Source: G963662655 sp963665015 (lineage in GTDB: Bacteria; Cloacimonadota; Cloacimonadia; Cloacimonadales; JAIOQZ01). From it: a stretch of 64,000 bases of DNA. Where the stretch lies: positions 992,001-1,056,000 of the forward strand of contig CAXXSY010000004.1 in NCBI GenBank assembly GCA_963665015.2. The letters are read 5' to 3'. Position numbers and translations under genes: made by a program. The notes beneath the pieces are model-generated. The model made no database searches, was not told where the DNA came from, and was given only the letters and a program-made list of their open reading frames with translations. This document shows, piece after piece, positions 51,027 to 58,537 of the stretch (position 1 is its first letter; each line of letters begins with the position of its first letter).

Positions 51027-51967
51027 TGTCTTCCAGCTCTCGTCCTTCCGTTTCGTCGTAAAAATCTCAGGGTCGAATCGAGCATGGGCGAAGCGCTCCA
51101 CGTAAGCTGATAATACACCGTTAGCGATCCACTGAATCCGCTCTTGTAGCGAGCGATGTCCGGGATATTTGCGCCGCAGAAATCAAGCGAATCGTGCGTT
51201 TCACGGTAGCGGTTGATCAGATAGTCGTTGAACCAGCTCGTGATGCCTTCGCGCAGAAAATCCCTCCTCGTAAAACCCTGCCATGTATAGACTTCGTGAT
51301 CGTCCTCAAGAATCAACTGCGTCGAGATGTCCTCTTGGTCGATCCGAAGGACATATTGTCGCAGGCAGCCGGATTCCGCAAGGTTTTTCAGAAGCTTTGT
51401 ATGCGAAACGTCGGAATAGGGAAAGCGCTTCGTTTGAATATGGTACGTTTCTTCCTTCAGCCGCAGGAAGAGATCGAAATCGAGTTCCTCGCGCACGACC
51501 GGATTCAGCTTCTGCGCCTTCTTGATGTCGCGGTACTTCAATCGCTGATAGCGGATATTTTCTTTCAATGGATAGCGATAGGTGTAACGAGGCGTCGCCT
51601 GGAACCCGTTCCACAGAAATCCGCGTACATCGGTGACCGAGGTGGGAAGGTTGAACAGAAGCCGCTTACCCTGGCTCTGCAATGTCTCCGCGAAGCCCTT
51701 TTGTATTTCCAGTTCTTGCAATGGGTTGAGTGTGTCGTTTTTCCCGAAGACGATTGGCAGATAGGGCAGAAGCTGTGGATGGACGATCATGGGTATGCTG
51801 GCCTTCTTCCGGCTGAACATCGGCATCCAGGCCTCGCGTTGCCCATCGGTTTCCGCGACGATGTAGCGTAGTTCCGAGCCGCTGACTTCCGCGAAAGCTT
51901 GCAGCAACGCGGCATTGGAAAAGGGTTTCCCTCCGGGCTGCGGCTGGTCTGTGATCAAAAATTTCAT
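51023..51967 (-). CDS. FemAB/GNAT-like acyltransferase
   Basis: The protein has 314 residues. The second half (LFLRLKEETYHIQTKRFPYSD, YVLRIDQEDISTQLILEDDHEVYTWQGF, DFCGANIPDIARYKSGFSGSLTVYYQL) matches the FemAB/BioF2-type acetyltransferase fold used for glycan or peptide acylation. It is the first gene of the glycan operon, ten bases after the NtrC-type regulator. The substrate is unknown. Confidence 0.78.
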   Translation of the reverse strand: MKFLITDQPQPGGKPFSNAALLQAFAEVSGSELRYIVAETDGQREAWMPMFSRKKASIPMIVHPQLLPYLPIVFGKNDTLNPLQELEIQKGFAETLQSQGKRLLFNLPTSVTDVRGFLWNGFQATPRYTYRYPLKENIRYQRLKYRDIKKAQKLNPVVREELDFDLFLRLKEETYHIQTKRFPYSDVSHTKLLKNLAESGCLRQYVLRIDQEDISTQLILEDDHEVYTWQGFTRRDFLREGITSWFNDYLINRYRETHDSLDFCGANIPDIARYKSGFSGSLTVYYQLTWSASPMLDSTLRFLRRNGRTRAGRQ

Positions 51968-51976
51968 CGCCGTCGT

Positions 51977-53350
51977 TTACTTGTCTTCCTGAGCGTACTG
52001 GTGTAGTTTGTTGCGCAGGGTACGGGTCGTGATACCGAGGATGTTGGCGGCTTCGGTGCGGTTGTTGTTCGTCTTCTCGAGCGTGTTGAAGATCAGGATT
52101 TTCTCGATTTCAGCCATCGATTTTCCCTCCAGCAAATCCAGCGGCGATTGGGTTGCGGGCGTTTCCTCTTTTCGTTTCATGAAGTGGAACGCCTTCAGGT
52201 CGAGGATGTCGCCCGGGTTGGTGATGATGGCGCGCTCGATGGCGTTTTGCAGTTCGCGGATGTTGCCGGGCCAGTGGTAGCTGACCAGCAACTCGGTCAC
52301 TTCGGGCGTGATGACTTTTCTTGCCAGCCCGTGCTCGAAACAGAGTCTTTTGACAAAGTGTTCGGCAAGCAGCGGAACGTCTTCGGGTCTTTCCCGGAGC
52401 GGCGGCAGGTGGATCGGCACGATGTTGAGCCGGAAGAAGAGGTCCTCGCGGAAATGGCCCTTCTCGACCTCGGACGAGAGGTCGCGGTTGGATGTAGCGA
52501 CGACGCGCGTGTTGACCTTCACCGGTGATTCGCTACCGATACGGGTGAGCTCCTTTTCCTGGATCACGCGCAGCAGCTTTGCCTGCAAGTCGAGGTTCAT
52601 TTCGCTGATCTCGTCCAGCAGGATCGAGCCTTCGTGCGCCATCTCGAACTTCCCGCGTGTCCGCTTGATCGCGCCGGTGAACGATCCCTTTTCGAATCCG
52701 AATAGCTCGCTCTCGATGAGCTGCTCGGGGATGGCGGCGCAGTTGATACGAACGAAGTTGTATTTCTTGCGCGGACTCAGATCGTGGATCGCCTGCGCGA
52801 TGAGTTCCTTGCCGGTTCCGCTTTCGCCGGTGATCAGTATGGTGGAATTTGTCGGCGCGACCATTTTCACCACCTCCATGATCTCGGAGAGCTTTTTGCT
52901 CTTGCCAATGATATTGGGATAGGTGATCTTCTGCCGCAGTTGGTCTTTGAGTTCACGGTTTTCCCGAATCAATTGCTGTCGCTCGAAGATATGCCGGACG
53001 ATCATCTCCAGCTCGTCGATCGGGACGGGCTTGGTGATGTACTCGTACGCGCCGTAGGCCATGGCTTTGGCAGCGCTTTCGCCGCCGGCGTAGGCGGTCA
53101 GGAGCACGGTGTCGGTGGAAGGCGAGACCTCGGAGGCGAACTTGATCACGTCAAGACCGCTCTTGCCCGGCATCTTCAGGTCGGTGAAGATCAGGTCGTA
53201 GGTCTTCTCCCGGATGCGGGCGATGGCCTCTTCGCCGTTTACCGCAAGATCGACACGGCACTCCGCGAATTCGGACGTGCCCTCGAAGAAATTCAGGATG
53301 AATTCCCGGATCAGGACTTCATCATCGACGACTAATATGTTTTTTCTCAT
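51977..53350 (-). CDS. Sigma-54-dependent NtrC-family response regulator
   Basis: The protein has 457 residues. The receiver has phospho-acceptor Asp57 (LIFTDLKMPG). The AAA+ domain has Walker A GESGTGKE, ELFGFEKGSFTGA (the GAFTGA loop with Ser for Ala) and LLDEISEMNLDLQAKLL. A Fis-type helix-turn-helix ends it (NRTEAANILGITTRTLRNKL). It activates sigma-54 RNA polymerase. Its start overlaps the kinase stop by four bases, so the two are a pair. It is followed closely by the glycan operon. Confidence 0.95.
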   Translation of the reverse strand: MRKNILVVDDEVLIREFILNFFEGTSEFAECRVDLAVNGEEAIARIREKTYDLIFTDLKMPGKSGLDVIKFASEVSPSTDTVLLTAYAGGESAAKAMAYGAYEYITKPVPIDELEMIVRHIFERQQLIRENRELKDQLRQKITYPNIIGKSKKLSEIMEVVKMVAPTNSTILITGESGTGKELIAQAIHDLSPRKKYNFVRINCAAIPEQLIESELFGFEKGSFTGAIKRTRGKFEMAHEGSILLDEISEMNLDLQAKLLRVIQEKELTRIGSESPVKVNTRVVATSNRDLSSEVEKGHFREDLFFRLNIVPIHLPPLRERPEDVPLLAEHFVKRLCFEHGLARKVITPEVTELLVSYHWPGNIRELQNAIERAIITNPGDILDLKAFHFMKRKEETPATQSPLDLLEGKSMAEIEKILIFNTLEKTNNNRTEAANILGITTRTLRNKLHQYAQEDK

Positions 53351-54669
53351 AACTCGTGGTATGTCTCGTAGAGCGGCAGGCTGATCGTGAAGGTCGTACC
53401 CTTGTCCACCTCGGACACGACGCCGATATCGCCCTTGTGCAGGTTAATGATCTTGCGTGTGATCGCCAGCCCGAGTCCGTTTCCGTCGTCCTTCGTGGTG
53501 AAGAACGGATTGAACAGCTTGGGCAGCGTCTCCTCCGGAATTCCGATGCCGTTATCCACGATGTCGATCTCCAAATAGCTGAACATGCGCAGGAGCTCGT
53601 CCTTCTCGTCCTCGTCCAGCACGTCGCTGAGGCTCTCCGGCATGTTCATGCGGATACGGACTTCCACCGTGCCGCTATCCTCGATCGCATCGTAGGCATT
53701 TTTCAACAGGTTAATAACAATCTGCTGGAACAATTGGCTGTCAAGATATACATGAATTTCCTTTTCGGGGAAGTGCGTTTCGAGCTTGATATCCTTGTCC
53801 AGATTGCCCAGGCTGATGCGGAAAAAATCGATGATTTCCTGCAGGGTGTCCTGCAAGACGACCTTCACCGGATTGACCTTTTGCGGTCGGGTGAAGGAGA
53901 GGAGGTCCGAGACGATTACGTTCAGTCGCGAGACGCCCTCGACAATCGGCTTGATCAGTTTTCGATTGGGATCGTCCTTGTCCAGCTTACGGTCGAGCAG
54001 TCCGGCGAAGCCGCCGATACCGCCGAGCGGGTTGCGTATCTCGTGCGCGACGTTCGCCGCCATCTCTCCCAGCGCGGCAAGGGTCTCGACTTGCGTCACG
54101 CGGCGCTGGAGGTTGCGGATTTCGGAGATGTCGTTGAAGGTCTCGACCACACCGATAATATCGCCGTGTACGTTCTTGACAAGCGTGCTGCTGAACTCGA
54201 CGTTGATCGGTTTCTTGTCCTTCGAGTGCAGGATTTTACGGCGATGGAACGATCCTTTGCCGGTTGTCAGGGTGTAGAGGGGAGACTTGGTTCGAATCTG
54301 CGCGTTGCCGAAGAGCTTCAGGTAGTTCTTGCCGAGGACCTCGTCCTTGCCGTAGCCGGTGATCTCTTCGGCGGCTTTGTTGAAGAGGATGATCGCGCCG
54401 CTTGTGTCGATCACCACGACGCCGGTGTAGATATGCTCGAGGATTCCGTTCAGGAGGTTCTTGATGTTCTCGCCTTCGTGAATCTGTTTCTCGAGTTCCA
54501 GATTCTTCTTCTCGACGATCTCGTTCAGGATATCGATCTTGTTGCGGAGTCCCTGAAACGTTTCCTCGAAACGCTCGATAATAAGATTGAAATCCCGGAA
54601 AGCATGGGTCAGCTCGTTGATTTCGGCAGTGGTATGCTCTCTGGGATTTCCGCGGTCGTTATCAGACAT
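53347..54669 (-). CDS. PAS-domain histidine kinase (NtrB-like, cytosolic)
   Basis: The protein has 440 residues and no membrane segment. A coiled coil (about 15-75) leads to a PAS domain (ILEHIYTGVVVIDTSGAIILFN to TFNDISEI), the HisKA box AANVAHEIRNPLGG (His209), and HATPase motifs NLLKNAYDAIE, DNGIGIPEE, FFTTKDDGNGLGLAIT. It probably phosphorylates the NtrC-type regulator that overlaps it. It may also feed the receiver proteins upstream. Confidence 0.94.
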   Translation of the reverse strand: MSDNDRGNPREHTTAEINELTHAFRDFNLIIERFEETFQGLRNKIDILNEIVEKKNLELEKQIHEGENIKNLLNGILEHIYTGVVVIDTSGAIILFNKAAEEITGYGKDEVLGKNYLKLFGNAQIRTKSPLYTLTTGKGSFHRRKILHSKDKKPINVEFSSTLVKNVHGDIIGVVETFNDISEIRNLQRRVTQVETLAALGEMAANVAHEIRNPLGGIGGFAGLLDRKLDKDDPNRKLIKPIVEGVSRLNVIVSDLLSFTRPQKVNPVKVVLQDTLQEIIDFFRISLGNLDKDIKLETHFPEKEIHVYLDSQLFQQIVINLLKNAYDAIEDSGTVEVRIRMNMPESLSDVLDEDEKDELLRMFSYLEIDIVDNGIGIPEETLPKLFNPFFTTKDDGNGLGLAITRKIINLHKGDIGVVSEVDKGTTFTISLPLYETYHEL

Positions 54670-55351
54670 ACTGGTCTTTCAGGATTTCACCCTTTTTCTT
54701 CTCGTACTCCTCATGCGTGATGATTCGATCGGCGAGCATCCGGTCCAGTCGCTGCAATTGAACTTCCATGTTCTTCTTTCTCGCTGACGACGTTTGGTTG
54801 CGATATTTTTCCGATGCGGATGCGGGATCGTCCGAAAGGTATTGCCCTCGCGATCTCGGCTGTTCTTCGGGCGTATCGGCGGTAACGGTTTCTCCCGGTT
54901 CTTCGCCGGTTTCGACGGTATCCCCGTTCAGTTGTCGTTCCAGCTCTCGGATACGTTCTTTCAGCTTCAGGTTTTCGTATTCGGTGTCCAGCGAGGAGAG
55001 GTTCTTGGCGATGATGCGGTTGAGCTCATCCAGCCGGAAGGGTTTGACGATGTATTCGGTCGCGCCGAGCTTGATGGCGGAGATAGCGGTATTGAGACTT
55101 GGATAGCCGGTCATGATGATGACGATGATCTGCGGATAGAGCTCTTTCAGTCTTGCGGTGACGTCCAGACCGCTCATGCCCGGCATCTTGATATCGACCA
55201 GAGCGAGATGAAAGCGGTCGTTCCGGGCGATCTCGAGCGCTTTTTCGCCGCTGGGTGCCATGGAGACCTCGTAACCCTGTCGGGTGAGGTAATCGAAGAG
55301 CACGTCGCGCAGGAGGAGTTCGTCATCGACGACAAGGATTTTAGCGTTCAT
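54662..55351 (-). CDS. Response regulator with SHOCT-like C-terminal tail
   Basis: The protein has 229 residues. The receiver has Asp53 (LALVDIKMPGMSG) and YIVKPF. A coiled helix (TEYENLKLKERIRELERQL) and a disordered acidic stretch follow, then a SHOCT-like end (LDRMLADRIITHEEYEKKKGEIL). There is no DNA-binding or enzymatic output. The start at 55351 overlaps the upstream stop by four bases, and the stop overlaps the kinase start. Confidence 0.83.
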   Translation of the reverse strand: MNAKILVVDDELLLRDVLFDYLTRQGYEVSMAPSGEKALEIARNDRFHLALVDIKMPGMSGLDVTARLKELYPQIIVIIMTGYPSLNTAISAIKLGATEYIVKPFRLDELNRIIAKNLSSLDTEYENLKLKERIRELERQLNGDTVETGEEPGETVTADTPEEQPRSRGQYLSDDPASASEKYRNQTSSARKKNMEVQLQRLDRMLADRIITHEEYEKKKGEILKDQYV

Positions 55352-55614
55352 TCGTAGTCCAGTGCGATCAGAATTTGTTCTCCGCATGCGCATGTGATTT
55401 CAAGCGTTGTGATAATCCCGTGTTCGTTTTTATTTACTTTCAATGTGGGTACTGGTTTCTTGTCCTTAACGTCCGAGGACTTGATTTCGCGGTTTTGCGT
55501 CGTGATGGATGCTTTTTTGATTATATTCGCAGCGGAACCGGTCATTGCCGAAGGTGCCGGTATTTTATCGTCACCCTCGATCTTGTATTGTTTGATGATT
55601 TTCTTTCCCGACAT
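55348..55614 (-). CDS. Small protein with CACGE tail, partner of the receivers
   Basis: The protein has 88 residues. A basic, probably disordered N-terminal two-thirds is followed by a compact end TTLEITCACGEQILIALDYE. No family is recognised. It is translationally coupled to the receiver-SHOCT gene and lies 12 bases after the CheY-like receiver, so a role in that signalling block is likely. The CxC could bind metal. Confidence 0.65.
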   Translation of the reverse strand: MSGKKIIKQYKIEGDDKIPAPSAMTGSAANIIKKASITTQNREIKSSDVKDKKPVPTLKVNKNEHGIITTLEITCACGEQILIALDYE

Positions 55615-55626
55615 CGTTCTAACATG

Positions 55627-55992
55627 TCAAAGAGTCTTGAAAATTTTCAGGATCGATTGTCTGAGGGAATTGAGAGAGAATGGCTTGAGCAGATACCCGT
55701 CGGCCTTGGTCGTCAGGCTCTCTTCCTGTGCCTTGGATGGCTGGTAGCCCGTCATCAGGATTACGGGCATCTCCGGCATATATGTCTTGATCGCTTTCAG
55801 GAGCTTCAATCCGTTCATCTTGGGCATTCGGATATCCGTGATGATCAAATCGAATTTATGTTTGCTGCAAGCTACGATGGCTTCCTCACCGTTGGATACT
55901 TCAACAACATTGTATCCAAGTGTTTGAAGAAATTCAGAGATGATTTCCCGGATGTTTTCTTCGTCGTCAACGACAAGTATCGATTTACTCAT
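55627..55992 (-). CDS. Single-domain response regulator (receiver only)
   Basis: The protein has 121 residues. It has the acidic pocket VDDEEN, phospho-acceptor Asp53 (LIITDIRMPKMNG), a Thr (LMTGYQ) and Lys (YLLKPF). There is no output domain. It heads the two-component block with the 88-residue protein, the SHOCT receiver, the kinase and the NtrC-type regulator. Confidence 0.92.
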   Translation of the reverse strand: MSKSILVVDDEENIREIISEFLQTLGYNVVEVSNGEEAIVACSKHKFDLIITDIRMPKMNGLKLLKAIKTYMPEMPVILMTGYQPSKAQEESLTTKADGYLLKPFSLNSLRQSILKIFKTL

Positions 55993-56087
55993 TTTACGTC
56001 CTCTGCAAATATTCCAAATTTACCTTGAGTACACCGGTGGATTTCTGTCAACCTTTATTCTTTGAGCACCAAGGATCAATTCGTCAT

Positions 56088-57131
56088 TCATCCGAATAAC
56101 TTGTCAATTTCTTCTTGGCTTGCCGCTTCGCTTTTTTTATCTTCAACTTTGGTTTCAGGCTTGACCGGAACCTCTTCTTTTTTATCCGTTTCAGCGTCAT
56201 TTCCACCGGAAAATAGCTTGTCGATATCGTCCTGAGAGTTGCTCTCTTCCTTGCTCTCGGACGATCCGGAGAACAATGCGTCGATATCGTCGTTCGAGAC
56301 GTGTTCGGTCTCTTTGTCATCCGATGTCACAGCGAAATGTGCTTCTTTCTCCGCAGATCCATTACCCTTGTCTTCGGGGATTTCGACACTCTCATCGCGG
56401 GATTCGAAAAGGTTGTCGATCGCCGATTGGATCGTCGCCTTGTCGCGGTAGGAAGCGTCCATATTGAACGCATTCTTGTCGATCTCGCTCTTCATGTCGT
56501 CGGACATCTCGAACGTTGTGTCGAGTCGCTTGAGCGTTTCCGAGACGTAGAGCAGGGTCTTTTCCGTATCCGAAAGCAGTGCGTAGGCGCCGGCGATCTG
56601 CTGTGCCGTGATGTCCTGGAACTGAAGGTAGTCCATGATCGTGAATGCCGAGTCCTGGTTCTGGTAAATCTTCTGGCGGAGTTCCTCGAATATCTTGCCG
56701 CGATTATCGTCCGACTCGCTCATCTCTTCAAGCTTGTCGAGGATATCGATGATTTTCATCTGATCCTCGTCCAGCTTTTCGGCGACGTCGAGGATCTTGT
56801 TGGTCGCTTCCTCGGTGGTCGAGGTCACTTTCTGGAGTTGCATGCCGGTCTTTTTGATGAGGCCATCGACGCTCTTCTTCAGCTCGGAACGACTGGTGTG
56901 GATCGATTTGATGACGAGCTGGATCAGGTCGTAGCTGTGGTTGATGGACTCGATGAGCCGCTGCATTTTCTTGTCCATCGCCGATATCTTGGCCTTGATA
57001 TTGATCGCCGGTTCGTTTCCGGTATCTTCGTCCAGCAATGGGGAGATTTCCGTAGCAACGTCATGTAACATCGATTTCAGGTTTTCAATGACCGGAACGA
57101 TCCCGGTCGTTTGAATTTCATCGTTATGCAT
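56088..57131 (-). CDS. cheZ: CheZ-like CheY phosphatase with three C-terminal CheY-docking motifs
   Basis: The protein has 347 residues from this start. A long helical bundle carries the CheZ catalytic segment FQDITAQQI; its Asp (173) and Gln (177) correspond to the dephosphorylating Asp and Gln of CheZ. A flexible acidic tail holds SNDDIDALFSG, SQDDIDKLFSGG and SQEEIDKLFG (last residues), all like the CheY-binding ends of CheZ and FliM. The start at 57131 has a G-rich site upstream; ATG at 57143 overlaps the cheY stop and adds four residues. It is coupled to CheY. Confidence 0.85.
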   Translation of the reverse strand: MHNDEIQTTGIVPVIENLKSMLHDVATEISPLLDEDTGNEPAINIKAKISAMDKKMQRLIESINHSYDLIQLVIKSIHTSRSELKKSVDGLIKKTGMQLQKVTSTTEEATNKILDVAEKLDEDQMKIIDILDKLEEMSESDDNRGKIFEELRQKIYQNQDSAFTIMDYLQFQDITAQQIAGAYALLSDTEKTLLYVSETLKRLDTTFEMSDDMKSEIDKNAFNMDASYRDKATIQSAIDNLFESRDESVEIPEDKGNGSAEKEAHFAVTSDDKETEHVSNDDIDALFSGSSESKEESNSQDDIDKLFSGGNDAETDKKEEVPVKPETKVEDKKSEAASQEEIDKLFG

Positions 57132-57142
57132 CCCATCCCCCA

Positions 57143-57520
57143 TTATTTATTCAATATAGCGTCGATCTTGCTTTTCATGGTCTCGGGTGTGAACGGTTTG
57201 ACGATGTAGTTGTTCACGCCGGCTTTCATTGCTTCGATAATGTCATCCTTCACGCTACGTGTGGTGACCATTAGAATCGGTATTTTTGCAAACTCCTGGC
57301 TGCCGCGGATCGATTGCACGAATTGCAGGCCGTCCATCACGGGCATGTTCCAGTCCGTGACGATGAAGTTGATACCGGGAATACTGCGCAATTTGTCCAT
57401 ACCGCTGGACCCGTTGTCAGCCTCTTCGATATCGCGATAGCCGAGGCGTTTGAGTGTGTTGTTCACAATCCTTCGCATCGTTGGTGAGTCATCAACAATT
57501 AAGAATTTGAGATTAGACAT
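57143..57520 (-). CDS. cheY: Chemotaxis response regulator CheY
   Basis: The protein has 125 residues. It is a close match to CheY: FLIVDDSPTMRRIV, phospho-acceptor Asp56 (IVTDWNMPVMDGL), MVTTRSVKDDI and YIVKPFTPETM. It acts with the CheZ-like protein encoded next. No flagellar or other chemotaxis genes are near, so the output may be a motor elsewhere or another target. Confidence 0.95.
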   Translation of the reverse strand: MSNLKFLIVDDSPTMRRIVNNTLKRLGYRDIEEADNGSSGMDKLRSIPGINFIVTDWNMPVMDGLQFVQSIRGSQEFAKIPILMVTTRSVKDDIIEAMKAGVNNYIVKPFTPETMKSKIDAILNK

Positions 57521-57550
57521 ACATCCTCCATCCGAGGTTCATTTGTTCAT

Positions 57551-58429
57551 TCATAATAATGCTTGAATATAAGCGTTGATCGCTTCTGATTCTTCCGAAA
57601 GGCTCATGATATATTCTTGACGATTGAATTCTTCCTGCCGTGTGTTTGCCTCGATGACTTCCCATCCCTTGAAATTGAGGATCGAATCGAGATCGGCGAA
57701 GGGGTCGTCCCCGAACTGGTGGAAATTCGCAATCAGGTTTGCCAGGGAGACGATCGTGCATAGCAGCACGTGCTCTTCGCTGAGGTGAGAATAGTGGTGG
57801 AAGCGGATCGTCTGGATCAAGTGTGCGGGAAGTTTCCATTTCTCCGCCAGCCAGGCGCCGATGTCCATGTGGGATAGTCCGAGGACTTTCTCTTCCGCTT
57901 CGTAGTTCGGAATGCCGTCTTTCTGGATCAATTTCTGGATGTCGGGGATGAATTCCGTGAAGTACTGTGCGACGATGAGCTTTCCGATATCGTGGATCAA
58001 GCCGGCCGTGAAGTCCTCGCCGTGGCTCTTGAGTCGGAAATCCTGTGCGAGCTTCTTGGCGAAATGCGCGGTGGCCATCGAGTGAATCCAGAACGTCTTG
58101 GAGTCGAACTGGAATTCTTCGTCTTCCACGGAGAACGTACGGAAGAGCGAGATGCTGAGAAGTACGTTCTTGATCTCGTTGATCCCGAGGATCACCAGCG
58201 CAAGCTTGATGGTGTCGATGCGGTTCCTCATGCCGTAGTACGGGGAATTCGCGATCTTCAGAATCCTGCTTGTCAGCGCGGGATCGACCACGATGATCTT
58301 CGAGATATCACTCATCGAGACCGATTTCGAATCGAGCATGTTCAGCAGTCTCGACGCGATGACCGGCAAAGTCGGTAGTGACTGAATTTTCTCGAGTTCT
58401 TCTTTTATCCAATCAATATCGCCAGCCAT
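57551..58429 (-). CDS. HDOD-domain signalling protein
   Basis: The protein has 292 residues. It has the HDOD pattern LPTLPVIASRLLNMLD, IVVDPALTSRILKIANSPYYG, LGINEIKNVLLSISLF, FTAGLIHDIGKLIVAQYF and AWLAEKWKLPAHLIQTIRFHH. The HDIGK and H residues of an HD site are partly kept, as in some HDOD proteins. The family takes part in signalling without known catalysis. It lies 30 bases before cheY in the same direction. Confidence 0.9.
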   Translation of the reverse strand: MAGDIDWIKEELEKIQSLPTLPVIASRLLNMLDSKSVSMSDISKIIVVDPALTSRILKIANSPYYGMRNRIDTIKLALVILGINEIKNVLLSISLFRTFSVEDEEFQFDSKTFWIHSMATAHFAKKLAQDFRLKSHGEDFTAGLIHDIGKLIVAQYFTEFIPDIQKLIQKDGIPNYEAEEKVLGLSHMDIGAWLAEKWKLPAHLIQTIRFHHYSHLSEEHVLLCTIVSLANLIANFHQFGDDPFADLDSILNFKGWEVIEANTRQEEFNRQEYIMSLSEESEAINAYIQALL

Positions 58430-58537
58430 TTACAAACCAATCCTTTCCTGTTTCGTGCATACTTTTCCACCCTTGAATACACAATGAAAACATATTTATA
58501 CCTGCTCCATTTGTCAAAAGAATTTTGTTAACGTTCA

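Noticed and set aside
49155..51110. A 651-codon open frame opposite the deacetylase-like gene
   Set aside because: It is a shadow of codon bias in the real gene; it has no recognisable domain, and the minus-strand gene has clear motifs and coupling.
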